Below are positions 52,247 to 63,331 of a stretch of 64,000 nt of DNA, piece by piece (the first letter of the stretch is position 1; each line of letters begins with the position of its first letter). The position numbers and the translations under genes are program-made. The DNA comes from Henriciella pelagia (lineage in GTDB: Bacteria > Pseudomonadota > Alphaproteobacteria > Caulobacterales > Hyphomonadaceae): assembly GCF_002088945.1 (NCBI RefSeq), contig NZ_NCSU01000007.1, forward strand, positions 124,001 through 188,000, in the 5' to 3' direction. The notes beneath the pieces were generated by a model, which was not told where the DNA came from, searched no databases, and saw only the letters and a program-made list of their open reading frames with translations.

Positions 52247-52441
52247 GGCGGAGGGATTAGCGCTGGGTGTGAGGGGAGGCAATGGGCTGCAGCGTCGTGC
52301 CCTCCGCTCTGACGCGGGAGGAGGGAAGGCACACGGCGAGGCGGCGAAGTCCCAGAGACTGAAGAAGCGCGTTGTCGCAGTGGAAAAACGCCTTAATGAT
52401 CAGGACTTAAACGACACAGAAAATGTCCGGGGGATCACATC

Positions 52442-54745
52442 ATGCAACCAGTCAATGTCGGCCTTGGTGCCGTTCGGGCATGTTTTTCCCTTGTTCTCGC
52501 CCTGCTGATCCTGCCCATGGCGGCGCATGCCGCTTCCTTCACCTATTATGTCGATGTCCTGACGGAGGATGCGGAAGACGCCGGGACCGACTCGCCGACC
52601 TATATCACTCTGCAGGGCGACAAGCGTTCCGTGCGCTGGGAGCTCGACAATCCCGGGGATGACCAGCAACGCGGCAAGTGGGATTCCTACAAGTTCAGGT
52701 CAGATCATGACCTCGGGCGGATCATCAGCGTCGAGCTTCAGGTGACAGGCGATGACGGCTGGTCCCCACGGGTGGTCTATGTGTTCGGGCCGAAGGATCC
52801 GAAATTTTCCGGCTGGCGACAGGAGTCACCGCGCCACGCTGATACGGGGTCGAACCGGTTCGACTATTACCGCTTCGATTTTCGCGGGGTCACCATCGAT
52901 ACCGACCATGTGAGCACGGCCGAAAGGGCGCTGGATGAAGAAGGACAGGCCGCCTATCGGAAAGTGGCCAGCCTTTCGGTGCCGGACGTCTATTTCATCA
53001 CGGTCACGACGGCTTCATCCGAGAATGCCGGAACAGACAATACTGTCACGCTGGAAGGCTTCGGCAGTCGCGGGTCAAGCTTCAAGCTGCGCCTCGACAA
53101 GCCGGGGCACAATGATCTCGAAACCGGCGCGGTGGACACTTACAGCCTGCCGCACAAGGGCTCTCTGGGGCGGATCGAGAAGATCAGGCTTTCGATTGAC
53201 GGCGACGATATGTGGAGCGGGGCGGAGGTGGAAATTTTCGGACCGCACGATCCGGAGTTCCCGAACTGGCCTGTCGCGATACCAGGCCATGGCGAAGCCG
53301 GCGGCAAATCCTATAATCACTATCTGTACAGACCGTCCGACGGGGCCATCCGGCTGAGCACAGATGACCGGCTCGCATACCCTTCAGTTGAACTGACCGA
53401 ATCCCGGATTTTGACCGCCCGCCAGACGGACAGGGACCAGAAAGACAGACAGGACTATCAGGCAGCGATGGCACGGCTGGACGACAGCCATTCGACAGCG
53501 TGCGACAGGCACGAGGCGGCAAAACTCCTGATCATGATGTCGCCGCGCTATAATGATGGTCGTGTCGACAGCAAGCTGTTCGACGTGAGGGATGCCACGC
53601 GCCACCCCTGCTTTCTGGAAAGGGAAGCCGACAAGGCGGGCAAGGGTGAACAGCCGGAACCCTCACCGAAGCCGGCGGGCGAGACCTATTATGTGAACGT
53701 GAAGACGTCCAAGCGGGAACACGCCGAAACAGATGATGATGTCTTCATCACCCTTTATGGCGACACCGGCGCATCGCTGCACACCCAGCTGGATAATCCG
53801 GGCGATGATTTCCGCAGGGATGGCTGGGATTACTACAGGTTCACGGGTATTGCCGACCTTGGCCGCGTCACGCACGTCAAGCTGGAGGTCAAGGGGACCG
53901 ATGGCTGGCGCCCGGATGTTGTGTACGTGCTCGGCCCGCACGATGAGCGATATCCGCACTGGCGGCGCGAAGGCGCAGGCAGCCTTGATGCAACAGGTTC
54001 GGCGCTGGATTTCTACCGGTTCGAGTTCAAGGATTACGACCTGCGCCGTGGCGGGACGCCTTCGAAACTGGTCGGGCTGGACGAGCGCGGGCGGCAGGAC
54101 CTTGCGAAGGTGTCGCTGCAGCAGATGTCCTACTGGACAGAGAATTCCCCGAAACACCTGTACCTGTCGCGCTTCCGGGCGCTCGCGCCCTCTGCCGGGG
54201 TTGGCGATGCCGCGCGCGTGATGGGCCAGATTGGCGGCTTCGCGCTGGAACAGGGCATCCAGGCCACGCCCTATGCTGGCGAACTGTTCGGTGACGTCGT
54301 CACATCCCTCATTTCCGAGGCTGCGGGCGCGGATGACTGGGGTGCACTCGGCGAAAGCGTGGTCGATGTCGTCGATGGCGTCACGGCCGGCGCGGACGAC
54401 TTCTATTTCAAGGTCAACGGCCAGATTGTGCCGACCGGCGGCGCAGGTGAACTGGCCTATAGTCTCGATGCGGGCGAATATGTCCTGTCTGACCATTCCA
54501 CCCCGCTGGACGGGCTGGTCACGCTCGAACTCATGGAATGGGACGTGTTCTCCGACGACTCCCTTGGCGGCATGGTGTTCCACCCCAACATGCTGCAGAC
54601 GGGCCCGGAAGGGGCCTATGCCATTATCGCCAACAAGGCGGCGCGCAGCATTTATGAGGTCCGCTACCACATCGTGGATTGCGCAGTGCCACAATCGGGA
54701 GAAGTGCCGGACCTCGCCGAATTTCGCCGCAGGACATGTGGATAG
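52442..54745 (+). CDS. Exported protein with three PLAT/LH2-like domains
   Basis: The 767-residue protein has a signal peptide (residues 1-29, cut after AHA) and three PLAT-like beta-sandwich domains at about 32-155, 185-310 and 425-555. The first and third share YYVDV.T....AGTD/AETD, I.L.G, LDNPGDD and LGRI..V.L.V.G.DGW; the second is shorter. The C-terminal third includes DDFYFKVNGQIVPTGG and SLGGMVFHPN and looks like a separate beta domain. PLAT domains bind lipids or proteins, so a surface or secreted binding role is likely. GGGGGA precedes the ATG. The gene lies between the two slyX copies. Confidence 0.75.
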   Translation: MQPVNVGLGAVRACFSLVLALLILPMAAHAASFTYYVDVLTEDAEDAGTDSPTYITLQGDKRSVRWELDNPGDDQQRGKWDSYKFRSDHDLGRIISVELQVTGDDGWSPRVVYVFGPKDPKFSGWRQESPRHADTGSNRFDYYRFDFRGVTIDTDHVSTAERALDEEGQAAYRKVASLSVPDVYFITVTTASSENAGTDNTVTLEGFGSRGSSFKLRLDKPGHNDLETGAVDTYSLPHKGSLGRIEKIRLSIDGDDMWSGAEVEIFGPHDPEFPNWPVAIPGHGEAGGKSYNHYLYRPSDGAIRLSTDDRLAYPSVELTESRILTARQTDRDQKDRQDYQAAMARLDDSHSTACDRHEAAKLLIMMSPRYNDGRVDSKLFDVRDATRHPCFLEREADKAGKGEQPEPSPKPAGETYYVNVKTSKREHAETDDDVFITLYGDTGASLHTQLDNPGDDFRRDGWDYYRFTGIADLGRVTHVKLEVKGTDGWRPDVVYVLGPHDERYPHWRREGAGSLDATGSALDFYRFEFKDYDLRRGGTPSKLVGLDERGRQDLAKVSLQQMSYWTENSPKHLYLSRFRALAPSAGVGDAARVMGQIGGFALEQGIQATPYAGELFGDVVTSLISEAAGADDWGALGESVVDVVDGVTAGADDFYFKVNGQIVPTGGAGELAYSLDAGEYVLSDHSTPLDGLVTLELMEWDVFSDDSLGGMVFHPNMLQTGPEGAYAIIANKAARSIYEVRYHIVDCAVPQSGEVPDLAEFRRRTCG

Positions 54746-54770
54746 GGGCGGCGGCCCCCGCATCGCGGCG

Positions 54771-54830
54771 GCGTAGGGCGGGATAAAATCCCGCCGATCA
54801 TATTGGCGGGATTGCATCCGGCCCTACGGT
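54771..54830. repeat. REP palindromes upstream of the transposase stop (BIME-like pair)
   Basis: GTAGGGCGGGAT and ATCCCGCC (54772-54794) and the inverted pair GGCGGGAT and ATCCGGCCCTAC (54805-54829) form two head-to-head hairpins. Related units follow at 55411-55756, on the other side of the transposase. Confidence 0.85.
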
Positions 54831-55375
54831 TCGGTGAGGAGGACGGGCGTGTCCGGATTCCATTCCCGGTTCCAGCTATCCTTGTAACGATGCCAGGACG
54901 AGTGCGGCCACGCCTCCGGCGAAGCCACAAGCCCATGTTTGACCGGGTTCCAGTGAATGTAATCCATGTGCGCGGCGAGGTCGTTCTTCGCTAAAATCGA
55001 TTCACTGGATCGATTTTTGACGCTCGAACCGCCCCGGATGACATGTTCCCAATAGCGCGATTGCCAGATGCGACGCTCCCCCTTGCGGCCAACCGATTTC
55101 AGGTGCGCTGGCAGGCGCCGCGTGAAACCGGCCTTGATCAACCTCAACCGGTTCACAAAATCGCAGTCGCCGTCCGGCAAGGCCCAGAGCAGATGCATGT
55201 GATCGGGCAGGACGCAGATCGCGATTGTCCGGAGCGGATGCCGGGCCGTCACCTCATGATATGAGGCGCGCAACGCCTCAATATACCGAATGAGCGTATC
55301 GGCCCGCCGGTCATGAAGGCACAGCGTAAAGGCGTAAGTCCCACCCGGCACATAGAGGCGACGATAGTTCGGCAT
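54824..55375 (-). CDS. REP-associated tyrosine transposase (RAYT)
   Basis: This 183-residue Y1/HUH-type transposase has DHMHLLWALPDG near residue 58 (the HxH motif) and YIHWNPVKHGL near 138, with the catalytic tyrosine. It resembles single-domain RAYT proteins that act on nearby REP hairpins. Residues about 117-131 (SSVKNRSSESILAKN) are an extra stretch absent from typical members and come from an inserted palindrome. No terminal insertion-sequence repeats are seen. Flanking REP units lie on both sides, so it is probably able to move them (inference). Confidence 0.85.
   Translation of the reverse strand: MPNYRRLYVPGGTYAFTLCLHDRRADTLIRYIEALRASYHEVTARHPLRTIAICVLPDHMHLLWALPDGDCDFVNRLRLIKAGFTRRLPAHLKSVGRKGERRIWQSRYWEHVIRGGSSVKNRSSESILAKNDLAAHMDYIHWNPVKHGLVASPEAWPHSSWHRYKDSWNREWNPDTPVLLTEP
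54993..55017. repeat. Palindrome inserted in frame in the RAYT gene
   Basis: AAAATCGAT and ATCGATTTT flank TCACTGG and form a 9-bp stem inside the transposase gene. The A+T-rich insert is unlike the surrounding G+C-rich DNA and adds about 15 residues without breaking the frame. Confidence 0.7.
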
Positions 55376-55410
55376 AGGCGGAACATATCACGAACATTTG
55401 AGATCGTGAA

Positions 55411-55756
55411 GCCCGTAGGGCGGGATGAAATCCCGCCATCGAAGCCCAAGGCCAATACAAGCCAGAAGGTTCGGCGCGGGAGGGGCAAGTGGGGCGTAGG
55501 GCGGCGTTGAGGCCAAAGGCCGATACCCGCCAAAATGTGCACGATAAGGCGGCGATGGAGGCGCAGCCGCAATCCCGCCAATTGTCGTTCGAGGCATCGG
55601 ATCATGGCGGCGGGATGTCATCCCGCCCTACGGCGAAACGAAGTTTCGGGTGTGGCGCGGGAGGGGCAAGGGGGGCGCAGGGCGGGTCATGACCCGCCAA
55701 TTCTGCCCGCAAAACCGGCGGGTTACGCTGACGCTAACCCGCCCTACGGCGAAACG
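55411..55756. repeat. Cluster of REP palindromes
   Basis: At least four units are visible: GTAGGGCGGGAT/ATCCCGCC near 55414-55437; a degenerate one near 55496-55531; GGCGGGAT/ATCCCGCCCTAC at 55609-55634; and GGGCGGG/CCCGCC pairs near 55679-55750. All share the core found at 54771-54830. There is no coding gene in this stretch. Confidence 0.85.
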
Positions 55757-55770
55757 GAGCATCGCTTTGC

Positions 55771-55898
55771 TCCAGCCGCTCGATCAGTTTCCACTGCGCC
55801 GTGATGGCCCCATTGAGGTCCTCAATCGTCTGGTCCTGATGAACGGCGCGCATTTCAAGCTCGTCGAGGCGGGAGGCGGTGGAGGGTGTGTCTGGCAT
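55771..55898 (-). pseudogene. slyX fragment, 3' end lost to REP sequence
   Basis: The frame begins MPDTPSTASRLDELEMRAVH and is almost identical to the first 43 residues of intact SlyX, then breaks into SDAPFRRRAG where REP DNA begins at 55770. The C-terminal PPPHY segment is lost. The similarity continues upstream past the start to about 55945, matching 52119-52290 at roughly 88 percent by eye. Confidence 0.8.
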
Positions 55899-56150
55899 GC
55901 GGGAGGGATTAGCGCTGGGAATGGGGGGAGGCAATGGGGGATGAGCCGGGACAGAAATTCGATCCTCTTTTACCCAGCAGGGATGATGAGCTTCCGCGGC
56001 ATTGGCAGATCGCGGCCGATAAATTAACTCAAAACGACCCCTGTTGCACATACCAGGTGAAACAAAAATGACTTTTTCTACTCTCCTGGGGCTTGTAATG
56101 TGGATGCAATACGCTACATATCATCGCCAACCAGCGAGAAAGGAAATGCC

Positions 56151-57587
56151 ATGTTTGGAAAGAATGAAGACCTGCCGACCCCCCTCAATGCCGAGATGGA
56201 AAGTCTCGATGACCTCGATAGCGGAAGCGGCGCAAACGCCCGTCCGATTAACGTATTCATCGGTCATAATCTCGGGCACCGCGTGTTTACGATGTCGGTA
56301 CCTTTTATGGACTTCTACGAACTTTCAGATGTTGCCAATCATCCGGACGCCGGCCCGGTAGCGCAAAGGCGTCTCGATCCAAATCACTCGAAGAAGCTAG
56401 CGGTCTACATGCTAAAGGGGCTGATCTCTGCAGCAGCACTTCGGAGACAGTCGAAGGGTCTCGATGTTCCGCCGATCTTTGAAAGCCTTTTGCACGAATT
56501 GGGGTCGCAACCATACTTTTCGCTGCAGCCTATCGTCTGTTCGATCCGGACCGTAAAACCGGGAGGATCAGATCTTGGCGGCAAACGGCTTGTCACCGCT
56601 GAAGGCGAAACCGCTGCATTTAAGATCTTTCTTGCTCAGCGCCATATCCTCTGGGTCATTGACGGGCAGCATAGACGCGACGGCGCAAATTCTGTTGTAC
56701 AGTTCCTCAAACAGGTTTCGACGTCGGGACGATATCCAGCCAAGACCGCAGCGCTGTTTCCCAGAAAGGGTGACGACGCCACCGATGAAGAGATGCTGGT
56801 ATGGAACGAAGTTTATCAGGCGATGCGGAGCTATGCGACGCTTTCGGTTGAGGTTCATCTGGGCCTTAATGTGGATGAAGAGCGACAGCTATTTCACGAC
56901 TTAAACCAACTGGGCAAGAAGGTTGATAAATCGCTTGCGTTGAGCTTCGACAGCTCTAACCCGATTACCTCCTACATTAAGGAAACACTTGTCGCCGGCG
57001 GGGTCGTTGATGTGGTCGATAAGGAACCGCGCAATTGGTCCGAGGACGAAGGCTCAATCGCTTTGAAAGACCTTGTGTCGGTGAATGCGATAGCATTCCT
57101 GAATAAAGGTAACGTGGCGGGCGCGACTCCGGCCGGTATCGAACCAAAAATCGATACCGTCCATCGGATGTGGGAGTCGATCATTGAAGTTCCGCACTTC
57201 GGTGACGAACGGGCAAAAGAGAAGACCATTCTCGCTCAACCCGTCGTGCTCAAAGCCGTGGCAAAGCTGGTGTACGACTTTAAGTTCAACCGACGGCGGT
57301 CAGAATCGTCAGATGCACAATACGAGAAGTTGATGGAAGAACTCGCAAACGTGGATTTCTCCCATAACAACCCAGTATGGCGATACTATCAGCTATCCGA
57401 AGACGAGCGCGAGAACTTGGGAATCGCGGGACTCGCAGAGTATTTGCCTGAAGACGATGGAGCAAACCGCGATCCTGGCCTCTTTCAAGACGGCCTCATG
57501 AGGTTCGGCGCCAAGCACAATGATATCTTTCCGCTCATCGGCGACATGATCCGCTGGCAGCTTGGACTGGAAAATCGACACGCTTAA
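56151..57587 (+). CDS. DndB-like DGQHR-domain protein (orphan)
   Basis: The 478-residue protein carries the family-defining motif as LWVIDGQHRRDGA near residue 170, with upstream RRLDPNHSKKLAVYML and downstream VEVHLGLNVDEERQLFHDLNQLGKKVDKSLAL, the arrangement of DndB (regulator of DNA phosphorothioation) and related DGQHR proteins. No dndA, C, D or E gene adjoins it. AAGGA is seven bases before the ATG at 56151. The gene looks lower in G+C than its surroundings and sits in an accessory region, suggesting transfer. Likely role: DNA-modification or defence related regulator (inference). Strong terminator after it. Confidence 0.8.
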   Translation: MFGKNEDLPTPLNAEMESLDDLDSGSGANARPINVFIGHNLGHRVFTMSVPFMDFYELSDVANHPDAGPVAQRRLDPNHSKKLAVYMLKGLISAAALRRQSKGLDVPPIFESLLHELGSQPYFSLQPIVCSIRTVKPGGSDLGGKRLVTAEGETAAFKIFLAQRHILWVIDGQHRRDGANSVVQFLKQVSTSGRYPAKTAALFPRKGDDATDEEMLVWNEVYQAMRSYATLSVEVHLGLNVDEERQLFHDLNQLGKKVDKSLALSFDSSNPITSYIKETLVAGGVVDVVDKEPRNWSEDEGSIALKDLVSVNAIAFLNKGNVAGATPAGIEPKIDTVHRMWESIIEVPHFGDERAKEKTILAQPVVLKAVAKLVYDFKFNRRRSESSDAQYEKLMEELANVDFSHNNPVWRYYQLSEDERENLGIAGLAEYLPEDDGANRDPGLFQDGLMRFGAKHNDIFPLIGDMIRWQLGLENRHA

Positions 57588-57615
57588 GCTCCGAACGACT
57601 TCAAAAACAAACAAG

Positions 57616-57649
57616 AAAGCCGAGCTCAAAAGGCTCGGCTTAATTTTTG
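57616..57649 (+). terminator. Intrinsic terminator of the DndB-like gene
   Basis: AAGCCGAGC and GCTCGGCTT flank a 7-base loop (TCAAAAG) and are followed by TAATTTTT. It lies 29 bases after the stop, before the convergent thiC. Confidence 0.9.
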
Positions 57650-57716
57650 AGAAATTCGGGCTGAATGCGGACTAATCAGATGTCTATATAGGCCCGCATA
57701 GAGTTATCTTTGTCGG

Positions 57717-59822
<2,106 letters not shown>

Positions 59823-59917
59823 GGATTGAAGGCATCCTAGAGGAATGCGCGGCATTCGGAAAGGGGCGAAGGAAAGGATCGCTTGCCTGCTCATGCGCCC
59901 TTCCCCATCTAGCCGCG

Positions 59918-60748
59918 ATGACGCTCGACCTCGATGCCTATCTTGAACGCATTGGCCATGCCGGCCCGGTGCGGGCGGACCTTGAGACGCTGAACGCGTT
60001 GCATGAGGCACATGTGAATGCGGTGCCGTTCGAGAATCTGGATGTGCATGCCGGGCGTCCGGTGATGTTTTCGCTGGAGGCTGCCTTTGACGAGATCGTC
60101 ACGCGGCGGCGGGGCGGCTGGTGCTATGAAATGAATGCCGTGTTCGGCTGGGCACTGGGCGAGATCGGGTTTGAGGTCATGCGGCTCAGCGCAGGGGTGC
60201 GGCGCGAGGCGCTGGGCGATGAAGCACTCGGCAATCATCTGGCGCTGCTGGTGCGGCTGGGTCGCGACTATCTCGCCGATGTCGGGTTTGGCAGCTCCCA
60301 GGTGCACGCCATCGCGCTGGACGAGGGCGTGAGCGACCATTCTCCCGTACGTATGGCGCTGGCGAAAGTGGATGATGGCTACTGGCGCCTGCATGAGGGC
60401 GGACCGGGGGCGACTTTCAGCTATGACTTTCGGACTGAGCCTGCGGATGAGGCGCTGCTGGCGGAGCGCCATGCCTGGCAGATCACTGATCCGAACAGCA
60501 TCTTCTGCAAGACGCTGACGGCGAAGGTCCGGCGCGGGACGCGCTATTTCATCCTGCGGGGGCGGATGCTGGAAACGCAAATGCCGGGGCGCAGCACGCA
60601 GCAGATATCCGATACGCCGGAGGAATTGGCGAGCGTGCTGGATGAGGTGTTCGGTCTTGAGGAGCCGGAGCTGGAGACGCTCTGGCCGAAGATATGCGCG
60701 CGGCACAGGCAGCTCTTTCCGCATGCGGCGCGGGATGGAGCGGGGTAA
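59918..60748 (+). CDS. Arylamine N-acetyltransferase
   Basis: The 276-residue enzyme transfers acetyl from acetyl-CoA to arylamines or hydrazines. The catalytic Cys is in RRRGGWCYEMN near 69, the His in GNHLALLV near 107 and the Asp in LADVGFGSS near 122. PFENLDVHAGRP near 38 is conserved. The start MTLDLDAYLERIG is at the usual place. It is convergent with the hotdog protein gene. Confidence 0.93.
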   Translation: MTLDLDAYLERIGHAGPVRADLETLNALHEAHVNAVPFENLDVHAGRPVMFSLEAAFDEIVTRRRGGWCYEMNAVFGWALGEIGFEVMRLSAGVRREALGDEALGNHLALLVRLGRDYLADVGFGSSQVHAIALDEGVSDHSPVRMALAKVDDGYWRLHEGGPGATFSYDFRTEPADEALLAERHAWQITDPNSIFCKTLTAKVRRGTRYFILRGRMLETQMPGRSTQQISDTPEELASVLDEVFGLEEPELETLWPKICARHRQLFPHAARDGAG

Positions 60749-60773
60749 ATTGAGACGGCCGCACGCCCCTGCG

Positions 60774-61517
60774 TCAGGCGCCTGACCGTATGGCGGCGAT
60801 CATTTTCGGGTCCGTCAGCTCGATCCAGACAGCATTGGCCGCAGCGATGACCTTTCCGGCCTCGTCAACCAGCGCGCCGTCGGCATAATTTTTCCGGCCG
60901 TCCACCCGCTGCTTCCAGGCCATGGCAATCAGGTGCTCACCGGGCTTCGGTCGACGATGGATTTCTGCCGTCAGGGAGCCGAGCAGGCAGAGCTTGGTGT
61001 CGCCGTGGCGCAGGGCAAAAGCTGTCGGGCAGTCGAGCGCAGCCCAGATGAATTCCGGTCGCACCAGGCCATCGGCGCCGGCATAGCCTGCATCAGGGAC
61101 CCAGACATCGGCGTTGACCCGGCTGCCGGGGACCGGGCCGGTGAACAGGCACAACGCATCGCCCGGCGTTCGCTTCGGGCCACAGACGAAACAGCCGGGA
61201 ATGGCATGTATGTCTGCCGCATCAAGATAGGCGTCCCGCGCCGCCTTGAGGCCCGCCGCGTCCGGTATTTCCGGCAGGTCGATCGTGACGTTTCCAGGCA
61301 CAGCCGTTCCGATCAGCGTCTCGCCAACCATCGCTTTCACGCCATCGCCATCGCGCACAATGTCGATGGGCGTGTCGAGTGGCGGGGGCTGGCGTAGCAT
61401 GGCCCTGACCGGGCCGCCGAGCGGCTCTGCCATGAGGCCGCAAGTGTAACCGCCATTGCCGGACTGGGGTGGACCGCGAAAGCGGGCTGGGACTGAAATC
61501 TGTTCGGTCATGTTCAT
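60774..61517 (-). CDS. Hotdog-fold protein (thioesterase-like)
   Basis: The 247-residue protein has a double-hotdog-like appearance: GGYTCGLMAEPLGGPVR near 22, IPGCFVCGPKRTPGDAL near 103 with a CxxC pair, RPEFIWAALDCPTAFAL near 150 and an EIHRRPKPGEHLIA strand near 183. It probably acts on acyl-CoA or acyl-ACP esters; substrate unknown. AGGGGG is six bases upstream of the ATG at 61517. Confidence 0.65.
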   Translation of the reverse strand: MNMTEQISVPARFRGPPQSGNGGYTCGLMAEPLGGPVRAMLRQPPPLDTPIDIVRDGDGVKAMVGETLIGTAVPGNVTIDLPEIPDAAGLKAARDAYLDAADIHAIPGCFVCGPKRTPGDALCLFTGPVPGSRVNADVWVPDAGYAGADGLVRPEFIWAALDCPTAFALRHGDTKLCLLGSLTAEIHRRPKPGEHLIAMAWKQRVDGRKNYADGALVDEAGKVIAAANAVWIELTDPKMIAAIRSGA

Positions 61518-61693
61518 GGCGCCCCCTCTCCCCCACAAGCGCGCTGGCCGCAAGCCCTGAATGTGGCCATCAATGTGATGAGGAAGCGGAGAAGCTTAAT
61601 GAAAAGCTCCGATCCGTTAACCTTGTGTATAGCCGAAGCGGCGAGAGTTTGGGCTGAACTATCCAACCCAAAGCCCGCAGGAGCATCCCGCGC

Positions 61694-62494
61694 ATGGCCA
61701 TCACAGCAAATCATGCCACCTCGTCTCGCGAGCGCACGAAAACCGAATGGCGCGAATTCAAGGTCGATCTCTGGCTGACCGATCTCAACACGACCGAACT
61801 CGGCATCATGAAACATACCCAGCATGAAGCCGCCTCGCCGCAATTCACCAGCGACATGGAGATTATCGGCCAGGTGAAGGAAGGCTCCGAGCGGACGGGC
61901 ATTCTCGCCTTCCGCAAGGCGCTCTGGAAGGATGGTGACGGCATGAAACGCCGCCTCGTCATCAAGCAGTTCAACGAGAACATGACCTGGCGCGGCTCGA
62001 TGGAACTGCTGATGGGTCGCTCATTACAGCTCAGCCTCGGCGCGCGCGGCGTGCCGGTGCCCGCCTACTCCATCAACCTCGCGCGGCATGACCAGCTTAT
62101 CCAGCTTGAGCGTTCAGCACAGAAATGGACGCTGTTTCCGGAGAAGTTTTCCTTCTTCATCGAGACTGGCGATGGCCCGCGCTTCTATCGGCTGCGCCGC
62201 AATGTGATCGGCATCGGCGCCGACTATACGCTGTACGATGACCAGAGCCGCAAGGTCGGGACGCTCGACCATCGCATCGTCAATCTGGGCGGATCATGGA
62301 AGGTGAAGCTCGACAAGGCGCAGAGCTATGCGAAGCTTGAGCAGGTGGTTCAGATGTTCTGTGCCATGCTGCGCTATAACGGCTCGGCGCGCCGGCATGT
62401 GAAACGCGAGCTCGAACAGCTCTGCCGCGGGCGGGCGGTGCGCCAGCTCGATAGCCATGAACGCGATCTCTATACCAATCCGCGCCATCGCTGA
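61694..62494 (+). CDS. Conserved-type hypothetical protein
   Basis: The 266-residue, charged protein has no recognised domain. It includes RRLVIKQFNENMTWRGSMEL near 85, FYRLRRNVIGIGADYTLYDD and a C-terminal helix-rich part (YAKLEQVVQMFCAMLRYN). No signal peptide or membrane segment is seen. AGGAG is ten bases before the ATG. It lies upstream of the ArsR-type operon but with its own termination not seen. Confidence 0.6.
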   Translation: MAITANHATSSRERTKTEWREFKVDLWLTDLNTTELGIMKHTQHEAASPQFTSDMEIIGQVKEGSERTGILAFRKALWKDGDGMKRRLVIKQFNENMTWRGSMELLMGRSLQLSLGARGVPVPAYSINLARHDQLIQLERSAQKWTLFPEKFSFFIETGDGPRFYRLRRNVIGIGADYTLYDDQSRKVGTLDHRIVNLGGSWKVKLDKAQSYAKLEQVVQMFCAMLRYNGSARRHVKRELEQLCRGRAVRQLDSHERDLYTNPRHR

Positions 62495-62503
62495 GCCAGC
62501 GGG

Positions 62504-62560
62504 TTGACAGTTTCATAACCGATTGGCTATGCGTTATTCATAACCAATGGATTATAATTT
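62504..62560 (+). promoter_or_regulatory. Promoter with two palindromic sites upstream of the ArsR-type gene
   Basis: TTGACA (62504-62509) and TATGCG (62528-62533), 18 bases apart, form a plausible -35/-10 pair. Between and after them lie CATAACC-GATT-GGCTATG and ATAACCAATGGATTAT, both imperfect palindromes with a CCAAT/ATTGG core. They are likely operators for the ArsR-type repressor encoded just downstream (inference). Confidence 0.55.
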
Positions 62561-62884
62561 TTGACCAGCGCTCAGAATGCTATCTTCAAGGCACTTTCGG
62601 ACCCGACCCGACGCGCAATTTTCGAAGGCCTGTGCCGCGGCGGGAGCCAGAGCGTGGTTTCCGTCACCCAAGCGGCAGGAATCTCACAGCCCGCCGTTTC
62701 CAAGCATCTAGGTATCCTCAAAAATGCCGGTCTGGTCAGCGACCAGCCCCAGGGGCGGCAGACCTTCTACAGTCCGAACGTCGGCGCGTTGTCGCAACTG
62801 ACCGATTGGACCACAGAAATGACCGCATTCTGGAATGCCAGGTTTGATGCCCTGGACGATCTTCTCAAGAGGATGGATCAGTGA
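62561..62884 (+). CDS. ArsR-family transcriptional regulator
   Basis: The 107-residue winged-helix protein has KALSDPTRRAIFEGL at the N-terminus and the recognition helix QPAVSKHLGILKNAGLV with the wing RQTFYSP. It lacks the metal-binding cysteines of arsenic sensors, like the subgroup that controls SRPBCC-protein genes. The only start is TTG at 62561, with no clear Shine-Dalgarno sequence, so it may be translated from a near-leaderless message. Its TGA overlaps the GTG of the next gene. Confidence 0.85.
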   Translation: MTSAQNAIFKALSDPTRRAIFEGLCRGGSQSVVSVTQAAGISQPAVSKHLGILKNAGLVSDQPQGRQTFYSPNVGALSQLTDWTTEMTAFWNARFDALDDLLKRMDQ

Positions 62885-63291
62885 CCGAAAGCCAACCAGA
62901 CATCAAGACCATCTGTTTTGAACGCAACCTGGCACACCCGCCTTCCAAAGTGTGGCGAGCTTTGACTGTGCCCGCGTTTCTCGAAGAATGGCTGATGAAA
63001 GCGAATTTTCGACTGCAGCATGGGCACCGGTTCAATTTTCAAGCTGACTGGGGACATGTTGATTGCGAGATCCTGGAGTTCGAGACCGAACGGCGATTAT
63101 CCTACACTTGGGGCGACGGTACGCTGGAGACCGTCGTTACCTGGACGCTCACACCTGCGAAGAACGGGACGCTTCTGACCATGGAGCAAAGCGGATTCAA
63201 GAAAGATCAGCCACGGTATTATGGCGGTGCGCTTCAGGGGTGGCCCCGCTTTTTCGATCAACTCGAGACCGCACTGGCCCGAGGGGACTGA
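62881..63291 (+). CDS. SRPBCC/AHSA1-like protein
   Basis: The 136-residue protein has the START/Bet-v-1-like fold signature: FERNLAHPPSKVWRALTVPAFLEEWL near 13 and the final QGWPRFFDQLETAL helix. It begins with GTG and overlaps the ArsR gene by four bases (GTGA). Such pairs are common; the partner protein may bind a small hydrophobic ligand. Function unknown. Confidence 0.85.
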   Translation: MTESQPDIKTICFERNLAHPPSKVWRALTVPAFLEEWLMKANFRLQHGHRFNFQADWGHVDCEILEFETERRLSYTWGDGTLETVVTWTLTPAKNGTLLTMEQSGFKKDQPRYYGGALQGWPRFFDQLETALARGD

Positions 63292-63331
63292 TTGGACGGA
63301 ATCACAACCGCCAGACTTAAAGGAGCATCAA

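Noticed and set aside
53663..54817. A 384-codon minus-strand open frame opposite the PLAT protein
   Set aside because: It is antisense to a gene with a signal peptide and repeated domains; no similarity seen.
56151..57587. A complete dnd/DNA phosphorothioation operon
   Set aside because: No DndA, C, D or E homologue lies on either side; only the DndB-like gene is present.
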